From Rhododendron vialii (lineage: Eukaryota; Streptophyta; Magnoliopsida; Ericales; Ericaceae): a DNA stretch of 64,000 nt. This document shows, piece by piece, positions 54,198 to 64,000 of the stretch. The notes beneath the pieces were generated by a model. The model ran no database searches. It was not told the DNA's origin and saw nothing but the letters and a program-made list of their open reading frames with translations. The translations under genes were made by a program, and so were the position numbers. The stretch is from assembly GCF_030253575.1 (NCBI RefSeq), contig NC_080567.1, forward strand, positions 32,624,501 to 32,688,500. Direction: 5' to 3'. How positions within the stretch are numbered: position 1 is the first letter of the stretch; every line of letters begins with the position of its first letter.

Positions 54198-56337
54198 CAC
54201 TACAAGAAAAAACACCATTCGCGACTAATGGTTTAGTCGGCAATTGTAGGCATTTTAGTCGGCAAAAACCTTCCCCGACTAAAAATTTTGGTCGGCACAT
54301 TAGTCGGTGGAAGAGGGTCGGCAAAGGTTGTTGCCGACTAAAAAAAGTTTAGTTGGTAAAGATTGGTCCATTTGCCGACTAACTTTTTAGTCAGGGAATG
54401 TGTTACTATTGGCCGACTAATTGTTTAGTCGGGGATGTGTAACCTATTTGCCGACTAATTATTTAGTCGGGGAATGTGTTACCTATTGGCCGACTAATGT
54501 TTAGTGGGGGAATGTGTTACCCATTGGCCAACTAATTGTTTAGTCGGGAAATAACATTTTGAATCAACTAATTTGTGGCCTATTGGCGACTAAACTTTAG
54601 TCGGGAAATGTTTCATACCAATTTGTCATTCCAAAATTTCCTACAAATTTTTTCCACATTATTATTCCCTGTAAATTTCAGCCAACAATCATTAAAGCCA
54701 CAAAATTAATACAAAATAAAAATTCCAAGAAATAAATACAAACTTTCATAAATAGAGAGGTGTCCACCAAATAGTTAAAAAATAACTTGTATCCAAATTC
54801 CTAGAGTGCAAAATAACAACATGTTCACCACAGGGGGGAAAAAAAATCGAAGCTCAATAACAAAATGTATCCAAACCCCGTGGACAATCAACTTCAACAT
54901 GCAAACGGATAACAAAAAAATCCAAGCACGTCCACAACCAAAATCCAACTTTGATCTTCATAGTCAATAACCAACATCCTGATACTCCATTAAAACATCG
55001 TCCCTGTAAAAAAACAAAAAAAAAAGAACAATCCATCATTAGTATTTATGAACTAGTGTATCTCATTGCACAAAGCATGAACATGGTAAATATTTACTAA
55101 TTAGAAGCCAGAACGAAAAATTATCTTGACATAATTATGCATACGTAAATAACTATAAGATTAGAGCTAGCCACACAACCTACAACATGGATAATGCAAC
55201 AGTAAAAAAGAAGGGTTAAATATCTACTTCCCCCTCCAACTATTCCAATTTTAGTTACTGAAGACCTTTGTTAAAATAAAGAGAAAATTGAGTCATTGAT
55301 GAACCTTGTACAAAAGCTAAGTGGAGAGATGCATCAATTGTCCACGCAGGTACCGACTAGACCAAAATCTCCGTGATTTCCAGAAAACAAATTTCCTATG
55401 TTGGATTAAGGCAAACAAAAACTCCTGCATTAAGGCAAACAAAAAACAAAATACGACAGCCTTCTAAACAGAGCATTCAATTTCCTATGTTCACTTTCTT
55501 TGTATTTGAATATTTTCATAATTCACTCTCTCCACATGGAATAGAATGTGCAACATCGCCCAACCCAATGTGGGAACAAAAAGATCGTGTAATTCAAGAC
55601 AACTAGAGGAGCATGTTGTTGAAAACACAATAGGAAAGATTCGAAGATATAGGCTTAGTTATGGTCAGTGTTCCCAGCATTGAAAGAGATCATCCCCATG
55701 TATATCAACATACTCTCCCCCAACCACCCCACAACCCAAACGAATTTCTATTGACGAAAACCACCTGTCATGGTTGTAAACTAATAGGAGATGAGTGAAC
55801 TTATCATTCAATTACAGTTGTTACAGGACCTTTTTCCTTGCAACTTCTTAATGAGAACATGGACTAAGGAGAGGAATATACAATGTCAAATAAAGAAGCC
55901 AAGTTGAACTGGAAACTAGAGCGATAGCTTAGATAGTACGGGATTTCTACCAATTGGTCATGTATATACGTATATATTTGGACTTCAACTGGCCCATATT
56001 TCTCTTCATGACTGAAACTAGATTTGCATAAATCAATCTATCAGCGACGTCCATCTCCCTCAACCCCCACAGAAATAGCTAATTCCTGCAGTGCCATAAT
56101 AATGGACTAACGGAGTTCTAGAAAAACTATTGACTTCAATAAGCGGGCCAATGCTAAATAACTGTTGTTTGCAAGTTATAGGATGAGGAACCCATAAACA
56201 ATCAAGTCTCCCTCCCTCCCTCGACGGGGAATTACCAACAAATAGTTGGGCATGGACTCAATTAAGAAAGAACTAACTCTAACATTAGAGCCATGCAATC
56301 TACAACATTGGTTTAGCTTACAACACGGATAATGCAG

Positions 56338-56913
56338 CTAGAAAGCATTATCACCTGTAAAGGTCTGACGGACTAACTCTTGTATGTCATGAGGTAATAG
56401 GTTTGACGGACCCTCTCCACTCCCACTTCCCATGTTGAAGGAAAAAGGTTCAGAACCACCTATAAAGGTCTCACTCACCTGTTTAGTTCTAATATTGTCA
56501 CCTAAATCATACAGCTCATCTCCATCTCCAAAGAACTCGAGGCCACTACTACCAATACTTCCTCTAGGACTGTTTGGATCTGCCCCACTTTCACTCTCAT
56601 TGCCATCACTTTTTTCAATGTCACTATCTAGATTTACCACATCATCGACCACATTTAACTATGCATTCTCCACATAAATAGATATAGTTTCTCTATCATT
56701 ATGAATAGCAAACATGTCCCACACCTCAGTATCAGTCTTTAACTCTCTCAACCCACCATCCAAATCGCAATTAGGGCGCTTATGATATATGTTGCAATTT
56801 TCTAAACACCCTAAGTCCTTAATCATGCTTATCATCTCAAAACACGACATTAGGTCTTTGTCTACATTTTTTATGAATTCAACCTTGCCCATTGAATACT
56901 TTTTTGCTGGCAC
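56338..56913 (-). pseudogene. PB1-like domain cargo exon(s) in the CACTA, with an in-frame stop
   Basis: 56913-56662 reads KKYSMGKVEFIKNVDKDLMS, CFEMISMIKDLGCLENCNIY and TDTEVWDMFAIHNDRETISI, ending YVENA. This resembles the PB1-like (DUF) domain found at the N-terminus of many plant MULE/transposase-associated proteins. One TAG follows, and the frame then continues as an acidic linker (VVNLDSDIEKSDGNESESGA, ELYDLGDNIRTKQ) to 56338. The acidic tail is also typical of that protein class. The TAG may be masked by splicing. Probably part of the same transcript as the exon at 58427-58514. Confidence 0.6.
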
Positions 56914-58426
56914 ACAATATCATTACACTACATTAAAAAAAGAAGCAGCAATTCTGTGCTTTCACAAATTAGATGGGAGGCCTACCTGCTATTAGGATAG
57001 TAATAGAAGAAGTTGATGGAGCCATCAGTAGAAGAGAATATCTTACTCAATGCAACTCTTCTGGGCATCTTCTTTTTGACTTCTCCTCTTTTCATTAATT
57101 TGTAGTTTCTAAGTTCATCGCCTTCATCCTTGCTACAACATCATCATGAACGATGTGGCATCACTAAAGAGGGATATGGAGTCATAAAGATCATTCAAGA
57201 TTATTCAAGAGGCAGAAGAGTGGTCTACAAATTGAACATAGTAGTTGAAACAAAGATACAATCCGTACGCGTGAAGCTATCATTATTGAAACAGAAAAGT
57301 ACACAGTGAACTTACATGCAAGAGTTGAATAATTGTAGCTAGCTACCAAAAAGTAGTTAGCCCAACAGTCTTTCAAAGAGTCTTTTGTGGCTGCACTAAG
57401 GAGGTATATAGAGTAAGAGCATAAGAAGGATGATTCAAGAGGCAAAAAGAGTGGTCTACAAGCTGAACAAAGTAGTGCTGACCAAAAAAAAAAAAAGCTG
57501 AACAAAGTAGTTGAAACAAAGACACATTTCGTACACCTAAAGCTAGTATTCTCGAAGAAGAAAATTAGATAGCTAACTTACTTGGCTATACACAAAAAAT
57601 TAATCCCAACAACAAATAATGAATAAACCAACACAAGGAGAAGCAAAATGAATTGTCAGGGATAAATTGTAACACATCCTTGTTCACGAATTATTATCGT
57701 ACCTTCAAATTGAGAAGTGAGTATTCCGATGAAGAAAAATGCCATAGCCCAAAAAAAAATAGAGACGCTAAAAAAAACCCTGTGTATCTTGACCAAGGCT
57801 TGAAATTTCAATAAAACCTGTTACAAGATGACACAAAAAGCATTACGAACTACCTTGCGGTATTATACATCTAAGAGATAGTTACCCATATCATAAGAGA
57901 CATATGAACAATATAAAACTAAGACAATTGCCCATGCACTACACTAAACAAATGACAATATACTCATTAGCATTAAGACTACAGATAAGAATAATACTAA
58001 TCACCCTTAGTCACCCAAAACAATAAAAGGTTCAAGGTACTGCTGACATGTATCAAAAAGTAAACCAAACAACACATGCCCCATAAAGGTATAAACATAA
58101 AATTGAAGAAACTAAAGAATCAACGAAGGAGAGAACAAATGACTAAACTTTCTCATTTTGTTCCAATGCCCGAAGGTAGATGAATTAATTTTTCGAGATC
58201 AAGCAATTCTTCGGGGTGTAGAAAACGGGGCTTTGAGATTGAACAATAGGGTTCACAGAGAAGGATATGTATTTGTACCGTACACATACATATCTGCATA
58301 GATGAGATTTAGAGGGAGGGGACGAAACCAGGTTGAGTTGCGGGGCGAATTGTTGGAACCAACACGCACACAGAAATTGAGGGTTACGGAGAGAGATAAA
58401 TCGGGGGTTAGGAAATTAGAACTTAC

Positions 58427-58514
58427 TCAAATAGATATTGATCAGATCCTGAACCATTGAGACGCGATGATGGTAGTCCGTCATGATCGTAGTGGCTGGA
58501 GATGGGTTCTCCAT
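58427..58514 (-). CDS. Putative first coding exon of the CACTA cargo gene
   Basis: ATG at 58514 begins MENPSPATTIMTDYHHRVSM, VQDLINIYL, and the exon ends at a consensus donor (GA, then GTAAGTTC). Upstream, CT-rich leader-like sequence reaches back to 58600, where CACTA-type repeats (58660-58770) start. The exon is in the same orientation as the PB1-like exon 1.5 kb downstream. Function unknown. It might be a captured host leader. Confidence 0.4.
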
Positions 58515-58866
58515 GGTCGCGAGTCGCTCTTTGTTGCAGGTTGAGACGGTTTGGGGAGAGAGGAAAAGTGACGAAGAGAAAGAGAAGGGGGCCTGTATGC
58601 TTTGGGGGTGGGTTAGATCAGGCGAGGGAATACGGTGCCGTTTTATTTGGGAAACAAAATTGCCGACTAACTTCTTAGTCGGCAATTACCAAAATGCCGC
58701 CGTTTTTTTCGCGAAAATTTCAATTTGGCACAAAAGATATATAATGTCCCCGACTAAAATTAACTTAGTCGGCAATTGTCTGATTTCAGATTTAGGGGAA
58801 AATATTTAGTGGGCTCTAATTGTGTCATCATTGAATGCAAACTTCAAACTTTATTGCTATGAATGT

Positions 58867-59650
58867 TTTTATAATGGTTGATCTGAACCGTTAGAATTTC
58901 ACGTCTTGCTGATTATATTATTGTCACCAAAATCAAAAATCATTCAATATTAGCGACCACATGATCGGAATACTTTTACTGTGTCCAAAAACATTAAAGT
59001 CTTATAACACACCACCCGAGCCCCGCTTGAGGTCTTTTTGCGTGATCAAAATAATATATCTTTAATTTTTTACCAGTTGTATCTTTCTTACCGAGATTAT
59101 AGTTAATAACTTTTCGTTGGACAATTGATCGAAAGGAAAATCCTATTTTTCTAATGAGTTCATGTCTCGATAAATGGATTTTCTAAGTTTGATCAAGTTG
59201 CAAATTTTTGAGAATAAATAATTCAACAAGTGCAACAAAATCAATGGTCTCGATCATCATGATTGTCTTGCAATCGTGTGGCTACTATAACAATGAATAC
59301 AACATAAGGCTTAGTTGATTATCAAGTAAATCAAAAGTATAGATTGCAAAGGTAAATGTTGAGCCATATTTTATAATGCTCGATTTGAATCGTTAAGATT
59401 TCACATCTTACCGATTGTAGTATTGTCACCAAAATAAAAAATCATTCGATATCAGCGACCACATAATCGAAAGCTATTTAATGCGTTCGGAGACATTTAA
59501 GTGTTATAATGCACTAAATGAGTCCTACCTGAGATCTTTCTTGGCAATCGAAATCATCTATCTTTGAGGTAATACGAATAAGATCATTTGTACAAAAAAT
59601 GAAGTTAATCCCCTATGGGTAGACACTTGATCAAACAAGAATTTTTTTTA
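58867..59650. repeat. Imperfect internal duplication within the CACTA
   Basis: A block starting TAATGGTTGATCTGAACCGT near 58873 recurs, diverged, from TAATGCTCGATTTGAATCGT near 59375. Both contain TTGTCACCAAAAT, AAAAATCATTC and GCGACCACAT. No coding sequence. Confidence 0.65.
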
Positions 59651-60330
59651 ATTTAAGAATTTGTGTGCCGATAAAGGGGCTACTTTAACTTGATCAAGCC
59701 AAAATTTTACAAAAAACTTATGATTAAGAAGGACAAAAAAAAATGAATGGTTTTGATCGGGAAAGTTGCATCGTGGTCAATGTAGTCGGAACAAATATTT
59801 CCATTCTTGAAAGTTTTAAAACAGGGGAAAATTGATATTCCACCACTAAAATTGTTTTTAGTCGGCAAAAATATATAAATGATATTTATTGAGTTTTTAA
59901 ATTTGTAAAAAATGATTTTTCCCGACTAAACTTAGTATTAGTCGGCTAATATAAATAAATACCGACCAAAATAATTAGTCGGGAAAATATATTTTATTTT
60001 TTGATTTTTTAAATTCATAAAAAATAATTTTTGCCGACTAAACTTATTATTAGTCGGCTAATATCAATAAATACCGACCAAAATAATTAGTCGGGAAAAT
60101 ATATTTTATTTATTGATTTTTTAAATTGCTTAAAAAATTAATTTTCGCCGACTAAACGTACTTTTAGTCGTCAAAAAGCTACTATTAGCGACTAAAATAT
60201 GTTTAGTCGGGAATAATTTAAACTTTTATCGATTAATTTATATTTAATCGGTAATTTGTCAGTATTTGGCGACTAAAGTTTTTTTAGTCGGCAATTTTAG
60301 GCGGGAATTGTGTAATTTGTTGTAGTGCTA

Positions 60331-61697
60331 TTTGACCCACTTGGGTCTCGAGCCGCGAGATGGACTGGGTATTGGAACGCACTTGCTGTTGGGTATCATT
60401 GAAACAGTCAAGCGCTTGCAGCACCTTGTCCTCGAAGGATGGATCCCGCGTGGATTGGGTGGGTGCTTGGCAGTTTTGTGAGCGATAGGCAGCTGGATTA
60501 AATGGAGTATTAAAAGGCCTAGGCTGCTGGGTAGAGGAACTACCTTGATCTTGCGATCTCCACGAGAAATTAGGATGTTTGGCCCAACCCGCGTTGTAAG
60601 TATTAGAATACGGATCATTACTTGGTTGGGAGAAACCTCGTGCATTAGCGTACCCTTGTGCAGCATTAACCTGCTCCTCCACAAAAATAGGGAATTGTGG
60701 GGCCGCAGGACAGTCAGTGATGAAATGGGCCGGACTAGCACATAAAGAACATGCCTCCTGAGAAAGTGGAGGCTGTGAGGTGGCCGGTCTCATACAAAGA
60801 AGCTTTTCAACCTTTTCAGTCAGTATTTCGACTTTGGAATTGAGGTCATGAGATGGTTTGATCTCATACATACCTCATGGCTTATCAGAGCCAGTAGTGA
60901 CAGACTTACCTCTCCTCTCAAAAGAAACATTTTGTAGGGACCCTTCGCTCATAGTTTCGAACAATTGCCAGGCTTCCTCTTCACTCTTAACCATCACAGA
61001 GCCTCCACATGAGGCATCAACCATCACACGATGTGGCAGAAGCAGCCTAGAATAAAAACTTTGTACTAATTGCCACTTAGGTATGTCATGGTGCGGACAC
61101 TTACGAATGAGATCCCCATATCTCTCCCAAGCCTCATAGAACTGTTCATTCTCAACTTGTTGGAAAGTGGTAATCTCTTGCCGAAGTCTGAGTGTTTTTT
61201 CTATGGGGAAGAGTTTCTTAAGGAATGCCGCACTCATTTGCGCCCAAGATGTTATAGAATTAGTTGGCAAAGTACTAAGCCAATGTTTGGCGTTCCCTAT
61301 CAAAGTGAATTGAAACAAAATCAATCTCAATGCATCCATCGGAAAATTATGAATTAAAAGCATGGAACTGAGGGCTTCAAATTCAGTGATGTGTTGATAT
61401 GGATCCTCTTGAGCTTGCTCTTGAAACTTAAGAAGCATCTGAAGTGTACCGGGCTTAATCTCATAGTTGTTAGCCGTAATGGCAGGTAATCGTACACATG
61501 ATGGCCGGTGTAGTGTAAGCCGTGGGGGCGAAGTGTGAGTTGAGAGGGAGGGGGTTAGGTATCACAACCCTCCTCTCTCTATTAGGATCATCATCTGCCA
61601 TTGTGACTAAGTCGGTCTTTCTATTACCCCTACGTCTCTTTTCCAAGTCAAAATTAAGAAGTACGAGTTCAGGTTCCTGTGACTGACGACCAAGCAT
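60331..61697 (-). pseudogene. Athila gag, broken
   Basis: The start region MADDDPNRERRVVIPNPLPL lies near 61600. A frame change follows near 61490, then NYEIKPGTLQMLLKFQ, ITEFEALSSMLLIHNFPMDA, NAKHWLSTLPTNSITSW and FYEAWERYGDLIRKCPHHD. These match the retrotransposon gag family. An in-frame TGA at 60875-60877 follows GSDKP. Then come a coiled region (DLNSKVEILTEKVEKLL) and a CCHC zinc knuckle CSLCASPAHFITDC near 60750-60710. The frame reaches ISRLETQVGQIA at 60331, where the CACTA interrupts it. It continues in pol at 54194. Confidence 0.88.
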
Positions 61698-61950
61698 GCA
61701 AGTTCAATACCCCTTGATTGTAAAAATGGGGTACTCCAAACAAAGACATTAATTTGCCAAAAATAAGAACAAACTCACAGTGGGTCAACGAAATCGTTTT
61801 ATATCACGGCACCGCTTCTTCACAGTGATGTTTGCTTGTGTTTGTCGCCTTGTAACCTGTAGCTAAGACTACCAAAACTTACAAACAAAATAAAAATAAA
61901 GACCAATGAACTAAACTAAAAACTAATTAAATTAACGCAACCGTGCAAAC

Positions 61951-61970
61951 TGTCCCCTGCAACGGCGCCA
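61951..61970 (-). other. Primer-binding site, Asp-tRNA-like
   Basis: Minus strand TGGCGCCGTTGCAGGGGACA starts five bases inside the LTR border. From knowledge of Athila elements this is complementary to the 3' end of Asp-tRNA, with one apparent mismatch. Confidence 0.75.
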
Positions 61971-61975
61971 AAATT

Positions 61976-63200
61976 TGACCGCGTCGTTCCGTGTTAAATA
62001 TAAATTTATAAAACCTTGGAATTAACTACTACTCCGTAGAATAGTGGTCAAGACCGAGTATCATTCCGATGGAGACAGTATGGCTGAGTTACGATAAATT
62101 CGATTAATTTTTAGATTAATTCGGGCAAAAGAAGTTTGGTTGTTTGAATTGGAGAATTTATTAAACTAAGAGAAATAATTAAATGAAAAATTTTTAACGA
62201 TTGGAGAGAAAATCTAGGGTTCGAATCCACCTCGACCGCGTAACTCCAACATGCATAGGCAAGATTAATTATTCGAATCAGAAGGGATTATTACTAGGGC
62301 TTGCAAACCCTAGAAATAATCATCTAGAAAATAATTGAGTTATTAAAAGGTATAAATTATCCCATAGCACGGACCGTCTCAAAAGTACGGTCTAGCCGCC
62401 TAATGGCACGACCCGTCTTACGAGTATAATCTATGTCAGAACTCCAACTACAATTGATGAAAACCATTGCATAACTCGTATTTGAAAGCATGCATACAAA
62501 TACTCAATAGATTAAAACCATCAAAATCATTCCATTCAATTGAAACGGAAAGGGTCCTTAGTTATACAATCGATCCGAATAATAAACCTAAAATCCATAC
62601 ATAAAATAGAGTTACTTGGTGCGAAGTTTCATCTTCCCCCTAGACAATGAAATTAGCCGGCCATGGAAGTTGGAGCCCTGTTTATGTGTAGCCCTGTTCT
62701 CTGTTCTTCGACAAAAATCCCTCTGAAACGTCTTTCTATCACGCCGCTGGAAAGAGTCAAAGTTCTCTTTAATAATAAACTAAAGTCCTCTTTTTATATG
62801 CTGTCGTGTGATACATATTAATTGGGGCCCGCCGCCAATACAACCCTATTCAACCCTATTCTCTGAATCCTTGGACTAATCAGTAATGCATTACCACATG
62901 GTAATTTTATTGGGTGCTTCTCCACTTGAATTCCACATGATAATTTCGACACACCCTTTGAATTAATACAGCACGCCACTTGATGTATTTGATCGACTTT
63001 CTTTTGACACACCATGTAGTAACCCGCAAGCTTGTGAGCCAACGTCGCATTAACCGAACTGAATAAAGCCCATTAATATGTCAAGCTTCCAAATATCTAC
63101 AATCACAAGAAACGCATTACTATTCTCCAAGTAACAATATAAATGGACTTAACAAGGTATAAATTAGAAAGATTAAATGGGGGCTTTTCAGCACCTATCA
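61976..63200 (-). repeat. Athila-type LTR (5' LTR in element orientation)
   Basis: 1225 bp, TG to CA, followed on the element's strand by the primer-binding site. It would hold the element's promoter. Confidence 0.92.
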
Positions 63201-63383
63201 GGAGTCGAGGGAAAGCTCCTTCCCTGATCAATTTCTTGACATGTTAAATATATATTTCTGGTGCTTAGAATTGCATATGGGCTCTCTAGACGGAGTATAT
63301 TTTTTTGGCCATTTTTTCTTTGCTTTCGTTTGTCCATGGGTGGTATGTACCCCTTTGATATCTTTTCAAAAAAGTTACTTATC

Positions 63384-63414
<31 letters not shown>

Positions 63415-64000
63415 GAGATAAAAAATTGTATATTTCTCTTCCCAAGTGTTGAAATAATTGAACTGAATGATTATGTTCATTTTCAGTGCAATTAAACAAA
63501 AGGGGACCATAACTATCTCAATAATTCGGGGTTAGCGATAGCAGGGGTGGCATTTACTCACGATTTAATGGGTGGGGAAATGATTCACAATACTTGTACA
63601 TCGTAGGCCATGATCTTGCATCAGAATATTCAAACCTGCAAAGAATTCTCCAAGTGATAATAATATCAAAAAATCAGCCATGAGTGGTTATTCCAAATCT
63701 AGATGCATGCATCTTTCAACTTGAATTCCAGCCACCTGCATGATTCCGATTGATATGGCAGTTGAATTGTTCGCGACATTTAGGTTTGGCGTGCTGTATT
63801 TTGAATTCCACGACTTTACGACTACACTCCACTTTATTTCCAAAGAAAAGAAAGGGAAAACAAGAAAGTTTTGGTTTCAATACGATTTTACCAGCTGACA
63901 ATTGCTTTCCAAGAAAGTCCACACACAACATATACTTCCATGTAGAAATAGCAAAATCTGCTGATATAAAGCACACGGAAAACAAGGCACTAGCTATAAC
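63201..64000. repeat. Segmental duplication, copy 2, right part
   Basis: Continues copy 2 after the Athila. It matches 39406-39966 and then 40357-40620 without the 385-bp solo LTR. It also has a purine/(AC)n run near 63385-63415. It runs off the window, and no gene is recognised. Confidence 0.8.

Larger units (their letters stand above)
54198..60327. mobile_element. CACTA (En/Spm) transposon nested in the Athila coding region
   Basis: The ends are CACTACAAGAAAAAACACC at 54198 and, on the other strand at 60327, CACTACAACAAATTACACA. The target duplication CTA lies at 54195-54197 and 60328-60330. Subterminal repeats built on GCCGACTAA/TTAGTCGGCAA crowd 54220-54610 and 59860-60300. No CACTA transposase (TNP2 core) was found, so it is non-autonomous. 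The interior carries a minus-strand multi-exon cargo gene. Stretches 54620-56330 and 56930-58420 show no other coding sequence. Confidence 0.93.
46537..63200 (-). mobile_element. Athila-type Ty3/gypsy LTR retrotransposon, 16.7 kb including a nested CACTA
   Basis: LTRs at 46537-47762 and 61976-63200 both run TGACCGCGTCGTTCCGTG to CAGCACCTATCA. The target duplication GGAGT lies at 46532-46536 and 63201-63205. On the minus strand the order is LTR (right), primer-binding site, gag, protease, RT, RNase H, integrase, long untranslated part, purine tract, LTR. The RT and gag text and the Asp-tRNA-like primer site fit the Athila lineage. I found no env-like frame. By eye the LTRs differ at about 25 positions in 1.2 kb, so insertion is moderately old. 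Confidence 0.92.

Overview
This is nuclear DNA from a flowering plant, almost certainly a eudicot. The evidence is intron-rich coding sequence, L-type lectin receptor kinases, and plant-type Ty1/copia, Athila (Ty3/gypsy), RTE, L1, CACTA, hAT, Tourist- and Stowaway-like elements. I cannot name the species.

Left third (1-12.2 kb). One minus-strand gene fills 1-10.2 kb and runs off the left edge. Its 3' part is methylmalonate-semialdehyde dehydrogenase (ALDH6 family). Its 5' coding exon encodes a FAR1-type DNA-binding domain, and the exon phases join the two in one reading frame. A 3.6 kb intron holds an RTE-type LINE and a foldback element with a 9-bp target duplication. A 0.9 kb Tourist-like element sits just upstream of the probable leader.

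Middle (12.3-36 kb). This is an L-type lectin receptor kinase (LecRK) cluster that has decayed under transposons. It has one intact 703-residue LecRK (31482-33593), one lectin-only protein truncated by a one-base insertion (17406-18188), three relics of LecRK 3' ends followed by the same downstream DNA (13.5, 19.3 and 26.4 kb), and a relic at 34.3-35.8 kb. Into these went two L1 fragments, a complete but broken copia element, and several MITEs. For several insertions the empty site survives in a paralogous copy inside the window.

Right part (36-64 kb). A further LecRK on the minus strand (43141-45177) is split by an in-frame TGA between the lectin and transmembrane parts. Around it lie copies of a segmental duplication that contains an hAT transposase fragment. 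Copy 1 (about 37.06-40.6 kb) is interrupted by two solo LTRs. Copy 2 (about 45.77 kb to the right edge) is interrupted at 46536/63201 by a 16.7 kb Athila-type retrotransposon. That element is itself interrupted in its gag-pol region by a 6.1 kb CACTA transposon carrying a multi-exon cargo gene with a PB1-like domain.

The most notable items are the FAR1-ALDH6 fusion, the two LecRK loci cut independently at the same domain boundary, and the CACTA cargo. Exon joins and homologies were read by eye and were not confirmed by database search or transcripts.
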